A stretch of DNA of 33,601 nucleotides, from positions 22,531-56,131 of the forward strand of contig JADMKJ010000225.1 of NCBI GenBank assembly GCA_015478855.1, given 5' to 3'. Below, in pieces: positions 23,982 to 33,567 of this stretch (its first letter is position 1; every line of letters begins with the position of its first letter). A program made the position numbers and the translations under genes. A model generated the notes under the pieces. The model was not told where the DNA came from. It searched no databases and saw nothing but the letters and a program-made list of their open reading frames with translations. This DNA is from Proteiniphilum sp. (GTDB taxonomy: Bacteria; Bacteroidota; Bacteroidia; Bacteroidales; Dysgonomonadaceae).

Positions 23982-25977
23982 ATGAGCGGACAACAGAAAA
24001 AATTCGGTACGCCTGCGGTATTCTTTACTGCAATAGCTACACTCTTCGGAGCGATTCTCTTCCTACGTTTTGGTTATGCGGTAGGCACTGTCGGTCTTTG
24101 GGGTCTTTTTGCGCTTATCATCATCGGTAACATGGTTACCATCCCCACGGCACTGGCCATCTCGGAGCTGGCCACCAACAAGCGCGTTGAAGGCGGCGGT
24201 GAATATTTTATTATCTCCCGCTCATTCGGACTTAACATTGGCGGTACACTAGGCATCATGCTCTATCTGTCACAAACCATCAGTGTTGCTTTTTATATTA
24301 TCGCCTTTACCGAGGCTTTCGGCTTCTTCTTCAATTATATGGCTATCCATTATGATATTGCGTTGCCGCGGCAGGCAGTGAGTGTGCCGGTAATGCTCAT
24401 TCTGTCGGCTCTCGTCATTTTCAAGGGAGCCAATATGGGATTGAAAGCGTTGTATGTGGTTGTAGGGATACTTATACTATCAGTCATCCTCTTTTTCCTC
24501 GGCAAGCCGGTAGAAGGCAATGAAGCCACCTATTTTGCCTCCAATGCCAAATGGATGAACAGCAATCAGCTGTTTATTGTTTTTGCCATCATCTTCCCCG
24601 CCTTTACCGGGATGACGGCCGGCGTTGGGATCAGTGATGGTAGGGCCGCGTACGCTGCAAGCCATCGCCATGGACAGCTCCATCCCCATACAATCGGCCA
24701 ACAGATGGTTAAGCAGGACACGTATCAAAGACAATGAGCCGGTGAACGCATCTATCATCACCTGTCTGATCGCACTTATTTTTGTCGCTATTGGTGGTGT
24801 GGATGTGGTGGCACAAATAATCACCATGTTTTTTCTCGTAACATACGGAACATTGTGTCTTATATCCTTCCTGAATCATTTCGGGTCATCGCCCTCTTAC
24901 CGGCCAACATTCAGATCTAAATGGTATATCTCGTTAATCGGCTTTCTGGCAGCTGTCTGGGTGATGTTTCAAATCAGCCTTGTATACACACTGATAGCGT
25001 TTGTCACCATGATCCTTCTCTATCTCTACATGGATCATTATCACAGCGGACGAAAAGGGTTTGCCGCTCTGTTTGCCAACACACTGTTGAAGATCAACAG
25101 AGATCTGCAGATCTACCTGCAGAAGAAAAGAACCGATGTGGCAATAAAACAGGAGTGGAGGCCGAGTGCCATCTGTATTTCAAGAAACACTTTTCAACGG
25201 AATAACGCACTGAAGTTAATGGACTGGATCTCCTACAAATATGGGTTCGGCACCTACCTGCATCTTATCGACGGTTATTTCTCGAAAGAAACCTGTGTTC
25301 AGGCTGATCAGGAGCTGAAACGACTGGTTACGAGCCTCGACACATCGAGTCACGTATACATCGATACAATCATCTCACCCTCCACCACCTCTGCCATCGC
25401 TCAGTCTATTCAGATACCCGGCATTGCGGGTATGGAAAACAACATGGTTATTTTTGAGTTTGATAAAAATGAACAACAGGATCTGCAGGATATCATCGAT
25501 AATTTCAGGATGGTTGATGCAGGTGGCTTTGATGTCTGTATCCTGGCATCGAGCAGGAGGCCTGTCAGGTACGGAAATGGCATCCATATATGGGCAAGGA
25601 GTTTTGACACTGAAAATGCCAACTTGATGATCCTTCTCGGTTTCATCATCCTGGGACATCCGGAATGGAAAAATGCCAATATTAAACTATTCAACATCTG
25701 CAGCGAGGAGGATACAGCATCCGTCCGGAAACGTATGAACGATCTGGTGGAAACCGGGCGACTGCCTATCACACCTAATAACGTTGAGGTCATCAACCGT
25801 GATGAAAACCGGACAATCAAGGAGATCATCAGCAATCATTCACAGGATGCCGGACTCACCATGATCGGGTTCAATGATAAGTGTTTTAAAGACGGCAACA
25901 CCGAGCTTTTTGATGGTTATGACGATATCGGAAACATTCTCTTTGTTCACTCTAACGGCGTGAAGGAGATTGAGTAG
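23982..25977 (+). pseudogene. Cation-chloride cotransporter-like (SLC12/APC) permease, broken by internal deletion
   Basis: Two frames together cover one transporter. Frame one (from 23982) encodes the start of an APC-fold permease: FGTPAVFFTAIATLFGAILFLRFGYAVGTVGLWGLFALIIIGN, VEGGGEYFIISRSFG, through FPAFTGMTAGVG at about 24629, then runs on as nonsense to a stop at 24737. Frame two continues from LGSVMVGPRTLQAIA at 24625 through later membrane helices and a roughly 300-residue cytosolic C-terminal domain like that of SLC12 cotransporters, ending at 25977. Relatives have, from memory, about 70-80 residues (two or three helices) between GMTAGVG and LGSVMVG; these are missing and the frame has shifted. 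The bases GGCGTTGGG at 24621-24629 fit both sides, as expected for a deletion between short repeats. A mis-assembly is the alternative. Confidence 0.8.
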
Positions 25978-26030
25978 CAATCAATATGAAAAAAGAATTG
26001 GATATATTTTTTTATTTTGAATGAATGTGC

Positions 26031-26038
26031 TATCTTTG
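26031..26038 (+). promoter_or_regulatory. Putative -7 element (TATCTTTG) for rpmE
   Basis: TATCTTTG implies a leader of about 115 bases before the L31 start at 26160. The leader contains the dyad described at 26091-26116. Confidence 0.6.
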
Positions 26039-26090
26039 CCCTCCGAAAAATGAGGTAATGAAACTATTTGATTTGATGAAACGTGCATGA

Positions 26091-26116
26091 TAATCATTCT
26101 ATTCATTAAATGATTA
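26091..26116 (+). repeat. Inverted repeat in the rpmE leader
   Basis: TAATCATT (26091-26098) pairs perfectly with AATGATTA (26109-26116) across a 10-base loop. It lies within the presumed 5' leader and could be an RNA hairpin or a protein site. No known ribosomal-protein leader motif is recognised. Confidence 0.6.
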
Positions 26117-26159
26117 CCACAAGATTCTTACAACAGGAAGAAATAAATATAATAATAAT

Positions 26160-26417
26160 ATGAAAAAAGAAATTCATCCCAACAATTACCGCCCGGTAGT
26201 TTTCAAAGATATGTCGAACGAAGAGATCTTTATCTCACGTTCAACCATCAATGCAAAGGAAACGATCGAGATAGATGGTATTACTTACCCGTTGGTGAAG
26301 CTTGAGATCACCAGTGCATCACATCCTTTCTACACCGGAAAACAGAAACTGGTGGATACTGCGGGACGTGTGGATAAGTTCATGAGCCGTTACGGAGACC
26401 GTAACAAGAAGAAATAA
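26160..26417 (+). CDS. rpmE: 50S ribosomal protein L31, type B
   Basis: The 85-residue L31 of the large ribosomal subunit, located at the subunit interface. The sequence [22 protein letters not shown], then [54 protein letters not shown], is the type B (YkgM/RpmE2-like) form: it lacks the CxxC zinc ribbon of type A L31. In some bacteria the type B form replaces the zinc form under zinc limitation; in Bacteroidetes it is commonly the ordinary copy, so this does not by itself signal zinc control. It stands alone between its own promoter and a strong terminator. Confidence 0.96.
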   Translation: MKKEIHPNNYRPVVFKDMSNEEIFISRSTINAKETIEIDGITYPLVKLEITSASHPFYTGKQKLVDTAGRVDKFMSRYGDRNKKK

Positions 26418-26441
26418 CACCTAAAAGGTATCACTTAAAAT

Positions 26442-26471
26442 ACGGCGGTCTGTAACAGATCGCCGTTTTTT
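26442..26471 (+). terminator. Rho-independent terminator after rpmE
   Basis: ACGGCGGTCTG (26442-26452) pairs with CAGATCGCCGT (26456-26466 region) with one G-U position and a short loop, followed by a T run. It also separates rpmE from the convergent nitroreductase-like gene ending at 26479. Confidence 0.9.
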
Positions 26472-26478
26472 AATGACG

Positions 26479-27081
26479 CTATTTCACATACCCCACACTC
26501 TGCGTCAGCAATACCTGCTGATGGGGTGGGAGTTGTAGCAGCCCGGCAAGCTGATCCTTGTCAAACGATCCTCTCACAACCGTTCCTAATCCCTCCGACG
26601 CACAATAGAGATAGATATTTTGAGATACATATCCACAGCTTGTATAAGCGTAATGCTCTGATGATGCTTTCTCCTGATCGGACACAAAGATCACATTCAG
26701 TGGAACTAATCCTACAAAATCCTGCATGCCTGTACTCTTGCGGTAATCTCCCTTCTTTACCATCCTGAGTAGATGATTCCCGGCATCATAAAAATAGATC
26801 CCGCTTTTCAGTGTGACATACAACTCCAGTTCCTGTCGGTTGTTTGCAGTGGGTACAGTCCGTTTATCTTCCCTGTTGAACCCGTTGGCTGCCCACAGAA
26901 GGTTGGATAATTGCTGTGGTGTTAACTCTTTCCCCTGAAAGCTTCTGTCCGATTTACGATTATTCAGCGCCTGCATCAGAGGCTTACCTCCTTCTCTGTC
27001 GGCTGCAGGTAATTTTATATCCTGGGCTGACAGTGGGTGACCTGTGATGATCAGTAATAAAAGAAGAAATAATTTGTGCAT
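26479..27081 (-). CDS. Exported nitroreductase/SagB-type FMN oxidoreductase
   Basis: A 200-residue flavin-reductase-fold protein with an export signal. The start at 27081 (MHKLFLLLLLIITGHPLSA) gives a signal peptide cut before Q20 or D21; the longer frame to 27153 has no matching signal. The FMN-phosphate motif RKSDRSF is at 42-48, LTPQQLSNLLWAANGFNR follows, and the second half has the dimer-helix segment AYTSCGYVSQNIYLYCASEGLGTVVRG (about 145-171). It is shorter than typical cytosolic nitroreductases and closest to the SagB/ThcOx-like group that oxidises peptide azolines, though no bacteriocin gene is nearby. How FMN would be supplied outside the cytosol, and the substrate, are unknown. Confidence 0.8.
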   Translation of the reverse strand: MHKLFLLLLLIITGHPLSAQDIKLPAADREGGKPLMQALNNRKSDRSFQGKELTPQQLSNLLWAANGFNREDKRTVPTANNRQELELYVTLKSGIYFYDAGNHLLRMVKKGDYRKSTGMQDFVGLVPLNVIFVSDQEKASSEHYAYTSCGYVSQNIYLYCASEGLGTVVRGSFDKDQLAGLLQLPPHQQVLLTQSVGYVK

Positions 27082-27114
27082 GATTTCCTGTTTATTTTTT
27101 CGTGACTCAATCTG

Positions 27115-27122
27115 CAAATATA
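27115..27122 (-). promoter_or_regulatory. Putative -7 element (TATATTTG, minus strand) for the nitroreductase-like gene
   Basis: Reads TATATTTG on the minus strand, 33 bases before the start at 27081. An AGGA that could act as ribosome site lies about 5-9 bases before the ATG. Confidence 0.5.
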
Positions 27123-27210
27123 ATGAAATAGAACTGTAATACGTTCCTGTCAAATCGTAATTTTTTCATGCTTATGGTGCCAATAGCGTGTGTAATTGCT
27201 CAATTTTATC

Positions 27211-27218
27211 TATTTTTG
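27211..27218 (+). promoter_or_regulatory. Putative -7 element (TATTTTTG) for the lnb-like gene
   Basis: TATTTTTG lies 55 bases before the start at 27274. The pseudophosphatase gene follows the lnb-like gene closely and may share this promoter. Confidence 0.5.
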
Positions 27219-27273
27219 TCACAGTTTTTGCGCATTCAAGCATACATAAAGTTGAATAAAACAGAATCATCGT

Positions 27274-28524
27274 ATGAAACGACTATATAGTGTAATATTT
27301 GCTTCACTCATACTACTCACATCTCTTTCTGCACAGGTGCAGTTAAGTGATAGTGCCTCTATAAGCCTGCTGACTGCATCTCCCTGGAAAGGAGCTATTT
27401 ATGCTATGTTTGGTCACACGGCTATTCGTGTCAGTGACGATTCCACAGGTGTAGATGCCGTATACAATTATGGGTTCTTCGATCCATCCCAGCCTCATTT
27501 TTACTATAACTTTGTCAGGGGGAAAACAGACTATATACTGGGAGTTACAATGTATAAAGATTTTCTGTTTGAATATGACTACAAAGGACAGCAGGTTATT
27601 GAACAGGAGATAGCTCTTTCATTTGTGGAAAAACAACAGCTGTATGACGCACTCTTTGTGAATGCATTACCTGAAAACAGAGGTTACAGGTATAACTATT
27701 TCTATGATAACTGTTCCACACGACCCCGTGATATGATTGAAAAATATACACATGGAGTCATCCGATACGCACCCACACCTAAAGATCAATCTTATCGCGA
27801 TCTGTTGCATGAGTGTCTTGCCCCTTATCCATGGGTCAGTTTTGGAATTGATCTGTTGATTGGCACGGAAGCAGACAGAACCATTGATCTGAGAGAAAAA
27901 ATGTTTCTCCCATCATACCTGATGGACTCGTTTGAGGATGCAATCATCAAGAAAAACGATACGTTGAGTTATCCACTGGTGAATAATAGTTCAGTGATTT
28001 TAGATCATGATGATGAGAGGAATAACCATAGCGAACAGAGTCTCTTTACTCCGATAATAGTGGCATTCGTATTGCTGTTCATATCTATCCTGGTCACTCT
28101 GCTGCAAATCATCAAGCTCAATGTCTCGAAGCTTCCAAAAAGATATGATACCATTCTTTTTGCGACGGCAGGAGTTGCCGGTTTTATCATTTTCTTTCTG
28201 ATGTATTTTTCCGAACATCCTGCAACCAATCCAAACTGGAATTTTATATGGTTAAATTTGTTTGCCCTGATTGCAGCGCTGTTATTTTGGGTGAAATCGG
28301 CAAATAGAGTCGTTTATTTCTATCATTTTATTAACTTTGTACTCTTAACGCTTTTCCTTTTGTTGTGGTGGTTAATACCACAACAATTGCCGGCAGCAAC
28401 GATTCCATTTTCAATGAGTCTGTGGCTCAGATCGGCTTCAAACCTGTTTGTGCTGAGAAAAAAGAATTTAACAAACAGGCGTTTCACATCCAGCAGATAT
28501 ATGAAAGCAGGGTGGGGGCAATAA
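27274..28524 (+). CDS. lnb: Lnb-like (DUF4105) lipoprotein N-acyltransferase
   Basis: A 416-residue protein with a signal peptide (1-20) and a periplasmic DUF4105 domain (about 25-245), followed by four hydrophobic helices between about 255 and 375. Family residues are visible: His48 in AIYAMFGHTAIRV and Cys147 in YNYFYDNCSTRPRD, plus YNYGFFD and PWVSFGIDLLIGTEADR. The family has been described in Bacteroides as Lnb, the N-acyltransferase that completes triacylation of lipoproteins where Lnt is absent, using Cys/His chemistry. That would make it act at the periplasmic face of the inner membrane on the many lipoproteins of the cell. The pseudophosphatase gene starts 25 bases downstream. Assignment of the exact activity is by family. 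Confidence 0.75.
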   Translation: MKRLYSVIFASLILLTSLSAQVQLSDSASISLLTASPWKGAIYAMFGHTAIRVSDDSTGVDAVYNYGFFDPSQPHFYYNFVRGKTDYILGVTMYKDFLFEYDYKGQQVIEQEIALSFVEKQQLYDALFVNALPENRGYRYNYFYDNCSTRPRDMIEKYTHGVIRYAPTPKDQSYRDLLHECLAPYPWVSFGIDLLIGTEADRTIDLREKMFLPSYLMDSFEDAIIKKNDTLSYPLVNNSSVILDHDDERNNHSEQSLFTPIIVAFVLLFISILVTLLQIIKLNVSKLPKRYDTILFATAGVAGFIIFFLMYFSEHPATNPNWNFIWLNLFALIAALLFWVKSANRVVYFYHFINFVLLTLFLLLWWLIPQQLPAATIPFSMSLWLRSASNLFVLRKKNLTNRRFTSSRYMKAGWGQ

Positions 28525-28549
28525 ATCGGTAAATGACAGTTTTATTCAC

Positions 28550-30133
28550 ATGAACAAAGTACTTTCTTCAATCGTTGCTCTCTTTTCCATCACTACGCTC
28601 TATGCACAGAGCCCTTCAGGAGAGGTACCAAAGCTGGTCGTTGGCATCACCATCGACCAGCTGCGGGGCGATTATCTGGAGATGTTCAGGCATACGTTTG
28701 GCAACAAGGGTTTTAACAGACTGCTGAACAATGGGCTTGTATACAGTAATGTGACATACAACTTCCCCAATCTTGATAAAGCATCCACCATCGCCACTAT
28801 CTATACAGGTGCCAACCCTTCATATCATGGTATAACGGCCGATAAAAAATATGCTGTGGAGTCCGACAGTGAGATATCCTCTTTTACCGACAATAAATAC
28901 CTGGGAAATTTCACCAATGCCAAACTCTCACCACTCCCCATAAAAGTATCCACCATAGCAGATGAGCTGAAGATTGCCTCAGGGGGACAATCGGATATCT
29001 TTGCTTTTGCTCCTGATGCTTCACAGGCACTGGCATCCGGAGGACATGCAGCCAGCGGGGCCTACTGGATTGAGGATTATACCGGAAAATGGGCCACCAC
29101 CACCTTTTTTAAAAATAAACAACCGGTTGTAGATCAGCACAACCGAAACAGTGAATCGCTCAGCTACACCATTGGCAGCATCACATGGCGTCCGGCGATT
29201 GATATTGAGCATTACAATGCATTCCCTTATACCAGGAACAGGGACAAATTCCAGCACTATTTCGGTGTGGACAAAAAAGACAATATCCATCTGTTCAAGC
29301 AATCACCCTATGTGAACAGTGAAGTGAACAGCATAGCCATCAAGGTTCTCGAGTCAAGTTCTTTGGGTAAACGTATGAATCCCGATTATCTGGCAGTCAC
29401 CTTCTATGCGGGCAACTATGAGAAGGCGCTCGATAAAAATTACTCTATTGAGATTCAGGATACATATCATCGTCTCGATCAGGAGTTAGGGCGTTTGCTG
29501 GATGCGATAGAATCATCAGTAGGTCTCAAACATACATTGATCTTCGTGGTTTCAACCGGTTACTTCAACGAACAGGAGATCCTACCGGAGGGTGTGGTCA
29601 CTTCCGGCGGTGATTTTTATCCCGACAGGAGCAAGGCATTGCTCAATATGTATCTTATGGCGCTCTATGGAAGAGAGCAGTGGATAAAAAAATATTATAA
29701 CCGTCAATTTTTTTTCGATAAGAAGCTACTGGAAGACAAGAAGATTAATCTTGCTGAGTTCCAGCAGAATGCCGCTGAATTTCTGGTGCAGTCTGCAGGA
29801 GTGCAGGATGTGATCACATCTCATCAGATGCTTCATGGTGCATATGATGAAAACGTACAGTTTTACCGAAACGGTTACTACAAAGGTATTACGGGCGATC
29901 TGTTTCTTGAGCTACAACCGGGATGGCGGGTGGTTGACCCTCAATCGTCAGCACATCAGAGGGTGCGCAACAATGCTGTGATCTCACCGGCAATTTTTTT
30001 TGGGAGTGATATCAAACCAGAGAGAATAAACCGCACCATAGAGGCTACAGAGATTGCACCCAGTGTAGCATACCGTTTGCGTATACGTGCACCCAATGCT
30101 GCAAAAGGGGAAATTCTGAAAGAACTCTATTAA
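28550..30133 (+). CDS. Alkaline-phosphatase-fold exported protein, probably catalytically inactive
   Basis: A 527-residue exported protein (signal 1-19, cut after TLYA) with the overall pattern of PafA/type I phosphodiesterases: VVGITIDQLRGDYL (Asp36 kept), TIATIYTGANPSYHGI, IEIQDTYHRLDQELGRLLDAIE and a C-terminal PAIFFGSDIKP. The metal ligands are mostly replaced: the nucleophile region reads NLDKASTIATIYTG rather than TxPGHASIYTG; the DxxxH of STDYVGH is TFYAGN; the DH of TADHG is STGYF; and the last His of DTHVP is absent. It is therefore probably a binding protein or scaffold on this fold. From memory, Bacteroides has a similar family, so the loss is likely old. It lies between lnb and secA. 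Confidence 0.8.
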   Translation: MNKVLSSIVALFSITTLYAQSPSGEVPKLVVGITIDQLRGDYLEMFRHTFGNKGFNRLLNNGLVYSNVTYNFPNLDKASTIATIYTGANPSYHGITADKKYAVESDSEISSFTDNKYLGNFTNAKLSPLPIKVSTIADELKIASGGQSDIFAFAPDASQALASGGHAASGAYWIEDYTGKWATTTFFKNKQPVVDQHNRNSESLSYTIGSITWRPAIDIEHYNAFPYTRNRDKFQHYFGVDKKDNIHLFKQSPYVNSEVNSIAIKVLESSSLGKRMNPDYLAVTFYAGNYEKALDKNYSIEIQDTYHRLDQELGRLLDAIESSVGLKHTLIFVVSTGYFNEQEILPEGVVTSGGDFYPDRSKALLNMYLMALYGREQWIKKYYNRQFFFDKKLLEDKKINLAEFQQNAAEFLVQSAGVQDVITSHQMLHGAYDENVQFYRNGYYKGITGDLFLELQPGWRVVDPQSSAHQRVRNNAVISPAIFFGSDIKPERINRTIEATEIAPSVAYRLRIRAPNAAKGEILKELY

Positions 30134-30217
30134 TTTCTATAACAACAACAAAAAAAAGAGTATAAAGCAGTCAGACACATTATCTTCAATGTCTGCTTCC
30201 ACTCACAACAAATAAAT

Positions 30218-33200
30218 ATGGGACTTAACGATATTATATCAAAAATATTTGGCAGCAAGGCACAACGCGACCTGAACGAGGTTAATCCTGTCGTGAAAAG
30301 AATAAAGGAAGCCTATGCCGGAATTGAAAAGCTCTCTAATGATGAACTTCGCAATAAGACAAAAGAGCTTGAGAAACGTATTCAGGATTACGTGGCTGAG
30401 GAGAGATCCGGTATAGAGTCACTTAAAGCCGATATGGAGCAGATCGACCTTGATGAACGTGAAGCTGTCTGGAATCAAATCGATAAGCTTGAAAAGGAGA
30501 TCACTGAGAAATATGAAAAGGTGCTGGAGGAGGTACTTCCTGAAGCATTCTCTATCATGAAAGATACGGCACGTCGTTTTACGGAGAACAGTGAGATCGT
30601 GGTTACTGCCACCGATTTCGACCGTGATCTGGCGACAGCGCATGATTTTGTACGTATTGAAGGTGACAAGGCCATCTACCAGAATCACTGGATTGCGGGG
30701 GGTAACGAGATCACCTGGGATATGATTCACTACGATGTGCAGTTGTTTGGTGGTGTGGTACTCCACCAGGGTAAAATTGCCGAGATGGCTACGGGTGAAG
30801 GAAAGACGCTTGTGGCCACACTGCCTGTATTTCTGAATGCGCTCACCCATCAGGGTGTCCATCTGGTGACGGTGAATGATTATCTCTCGAAGCGTGACTC
30901 GGAATGGATGGGGCCGATGTACATGTTTCATGGCTTGTCGGTAGACTGTATCGATAAGCATGAACCTAACTCGGATGCACGCCGTAAAGCCTATGAGTCG
31001 GACATCACCTTCGGCACAAACAACGAGTTTGGGTTTGACTACCTGCGTGACAACATGGCTGTATCACCCAAGGACCTCGTGCAGCGGAAACACAATTACG
31101 CCATTGTGGATGAGGTGGACTCAGTATTGATCGATGATGCCCGTACACCACTCATCATATCCGGACCGGTACCAAAAGGAGACGACCAGCTGTATGACCT
31201 GCTGCGACCGCGTGTAGAAGTGATCGTGAAGGCCCAGCGTGACCTGGCTACCCGTCTGCTGGCGGAGGCGAAACAGAAAATGGCATCATCCGACACAAAG
31301 GAGCAGGAGGAGGGTGCATTGCAGCTTTTCCGTTCATACAAGGCGATGCCAAAAAATAAACCGCTTATCAAGTACCTCAGCGAACAGGGTGTGAAAGCGG
31401 CGATGCTTAAGACAGAAGGGTTTTACATGCAGGAGCAGATGCGCAATATGCATATTGCTACAGATCCGCTCTATTTTGTCATTGAAGAGAAGATGCACAG
31501 CATTGAGCTGACAGACAAAGGGATTGACATGCTCACCGGCAAATCGGATGACCCCCTGTTTTTTATTCTGCCCGATATCGCTTCTCAATTGTCAGAGTTG
31601 GAAAATTCAACTCTTTCCGACGAAGAAAAGCTGGCAAAGAAAGATGAGCTGTTACAGAACTATGCCATCAAGTCGGAGCGTGTGCATACCGTGAATCAGC
31701 TGTTGAAGGCATACACATTGTTTGAAAAAGATGATGAGTATGTGGTGATTGATAACAAGGTGAAGATCGTGGATGAACAGACAGGTCGTGTGATGGAGGG
31801 ACGCCGTTACTCCGACGGCTTGCATCAGGCCATCGAAGCCAAGGAGCATGTGAAGGTGGAGGCAGCCACGCAGACTTTTGCGACCATCACCCTGCAGAAC
31901 TTCTTCAGGATGTACAGTAAGCTTGCCGGTATGACCGGTACGGCTGAAACAGAAGCGGGTGAGTTCTGGGATATCTATAAGCTGGATGTGGTGGTGATAC
32001 CGACCAACAGGCCTATCACGCGTGACGACCAGAATGACCGCATATATAAGACCAAGCGTGAGAAATATACAGCGGTAATTGAGGAGATAGAAAAACTGAT
32101 TAAAGCAGGACGACCGGTGCTGGTGGGTACCACCTCGGTAGAGATCTCAGAGTTGTTGAGTCGTATGCTTACCCTTCGTAAGATTGAACATTACGTGCTG
32201 AATGCCAAGCTGCACCAGCGTGAAGCTGAAATTGTAGCCAACGCGGGACAGAGTGGGGTGGTGACCATCGCGACCAACATGGCAGGTCGTGGTACGGACA
32301 TTAAACTCTCTGCAGCCGTGAAGGGTGCAGGTGGTCTCGCCATCATCGGTACTGAACGGCATGAGTCACGTCGTGTGGACCGACAGTTGCGCGGACGTGC
32401 AGGTCGTCAGGGTGACCCGGGATCATCTGTCTTTTTCGTCTCTCTGGAAGATGATCTGATGCGTCTGTTCGCCACTGAAAGAATTGCCGGACTGATGGAC
32501 AAGATGGGATTCAATGAGGGTGATGTGCTGGAACACAGCATGCTGAGCAAATCGGTTGAACGGGCACAGAAGAAGGTGGAAGAAAACAACTTCGGTATAC
32601 GTAAACGCTTGCTGGAGTATGATGATGTGATGAACTCACAGCGTGAAGTTATTTATAAAAGACGTCGTCATGCACTGATGGGAGAACGTATCGACAATGA
32701 TGTCGCCAATATGATCTCAGACACCGTAAGGAATATCGTGGAAGTGAATGAGGATGACTATGGAAACATGCAAATGGATCTCCTGCGCATCATGGCACTC
32801 GAGATTCCTTTCAAGGAGTCAGAGATGAAAGAGTTGAGAATGGAGGAGCAGGTAGATGCGGTAACCGATAAATCATTTGACACCTTCAAGCGTAAAACAG
32901 AGCGACTGGCAGAAGTAGCACATCCGGTAATCAAGCAGGTTTTTGAGAATCAGGGCGCCATGTATGAAAACATTCTTATTCCCATCACCGACGGTAAAAG
33001 AGTTTATAACATTGCCTGCAACCTGAAAGAGGCATACGAGTCGGGATCGAAAGCATTGGTGAAAGCATTCGAAAAATCAATCATACTCCACACCATCGAC
33101 GAAGACTGGAAAGAGCATCTCCGGGAGATGGATGAACTGCGTCACTCTGTGCAAAACGCAAGCTATGAACAGAAAGATCCATTGTTGATTTACAAACTTG

Positions 33201-33517
33201 AATCGTTCAGTCTCTTTAAAACAATGGTGAATGATATCAACTCCAAAGCGGTTTCTATACTCATGCGAGGTCAGATACCGGTGCAGGATCCGGGCAGTGT
33301 ACGCCAGGCAGCACCTGAACAAAAAACTGACTACAGCAAATACCGAACACAGAAAGAAGATACAGGATCTCTGTCAGCAAGAGGAGATAAGGAGGGCTCC
33401 CAGGGACCGAAACCACAACAGAAGCTTGAACCTATCCGTGTGGAGAAGAAAGTGGGTAGAAATGACCCCTGTCCCTGCGGTAGTGGCAAGAAATTTAAAA
33501 ACTGCCACGGGAAATAA
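30218..33517 (+). CDS. secA: Protein translocase ATPase SecA
   Basis: SecA drives preproteins through SecYEG using ATP. At 1099 residues it is longer than E. coli SecA (901), as is usual in Bacteroidetes, with extra sequence near 350-420 and 30-100. Walker A MATGEGKT is at 190-197, with [16 protein letters not shown] after it, [17 protein letters not shown], the DEAD-type [20 protein letters not shown] around 295-315, [25 protein letters not shown] and [16 protein letters not shown]. The C-terminus has the zinc site [13 protein letters not shown] (Cys1085, Cys1087, Cys1096, His1097) that binds SecB or phospholipid. The upstream envelope genes on the same strand fit a secretion neighbourhood. 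A terminator follows. Confidence 0.97.
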   Translation: MGLNDIISKIFGSKAQRDLNEVNPVVKRIKEAYAGIEKLSNDELRNKTKELEKRIQDYVAEERSGIESLKADMEQIDLDEREAVWNQIDKLEKEITEKYEKVLEEVLPEAFSIMKDTARRFTENSEIVVTATDFDRDLATAHDFVRIEGDKAIYQNHWIAGGNEITWDMIHYDVQLFGGVVLHQGKIAEMATGEGKTLVATLPVFLNALTHQGVHLVTVNDYLSKRDSEWMGPMYMFHGLSVDCIDKHEPNSDARRKAYESDITFGTNNEFGFDYLRDNMAVSPKDLVQRKHNYAIVDEVDSVLIDDARTPLIISGPVPKGDDQLYDLLRPRVEVIVKAQRDLATRLLAEAKQKMASSDTKEQEEGALQLFRSYKAMPKNKPLIKYLSEQGVKAAMLKTEGFYMQEQMRNMHIATDPLYFVIEEKMHSIELTDKGIDMLTGKSDDPLFFILPDIASQLSELENSTLSDEEKLAKKDELLQNYAIKSERVHTVNQLLKAYTLFEKDDEYVVIDNKVKIVDEQTGRVMEGRRYSDGLHQAIEAKEHVKVEAATQTFATITLQNFFRMYSKLAGMTGTAETEAGEFWDIYKLDVVVIPTNRPITRDDQNDRIYKTKREKYTAVIEEIEKLIKAGRPVLVGTTSVEISELLSRMLTLRKIEHYVLNAKLHQREAEIVANAGQSGVVTIATNMAGRGTDIKLSAAVKGAGGLAIIGTERHESRRVDRQLRGRAGRQGDPGSSVFFVSLEDDLMRLFATERIAGLMDKMGFNEGDVLEHSMLSKSVERAQKKVEENNFGIRKRLLEYDDVMNSQREVIYKRRRHALMGERIDNDVANMISDTVRNIVEVNEDDYGNMQMDLLRIMALEIPFKESEMKELRMEEQVDAVTDKSFDTFKRKTERLAEVAHPVIKQVFENQGAMYENILIPITDGKRVYNIACNLKEAYESGSKALVKAFEKSIILHTIDEDWKEHLREMDELRHSVQNASYEQKDPLLIYKLESFSLFKTMVNDINSKAVSILMRGQIPVQDPGSVRQAAPEQKTDYSKYRTQKEDTGSLSARGDKEGSQGPKPQQKLEPIRVEKKVGRNDPCPCGSGKKFKNCHGK

Positions 33518-33537
33518 GATGTTGTTAAATTCATTCT

Positions 33538-33567
33538 AAACAGGGAGAAAATTCTCCCTGTTTTTTT
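33538..33567 (+). terminator. Rho-independent terminator after secA
   Basis: AAACAGGGAG (33538-33547) pairs with CTCCCTGTTT (33554-33563), followed by a run of T to 33567. It lies 20 bases after the secA stop. Confidence 0.9.

Noticed and set aside
24625-25977. Second permease frame as an independent gene
   Set aside because: It begins in the middle of a conserved transporter motif and lacks the first half of the membrane domain, so it is the rear part of the same gene.
30419-30961. 180-codon minus-strand frame inside secA
   Set aside because: It is an antisense shadow of highly conserved SecA coding sequence, with no recognisable domain.
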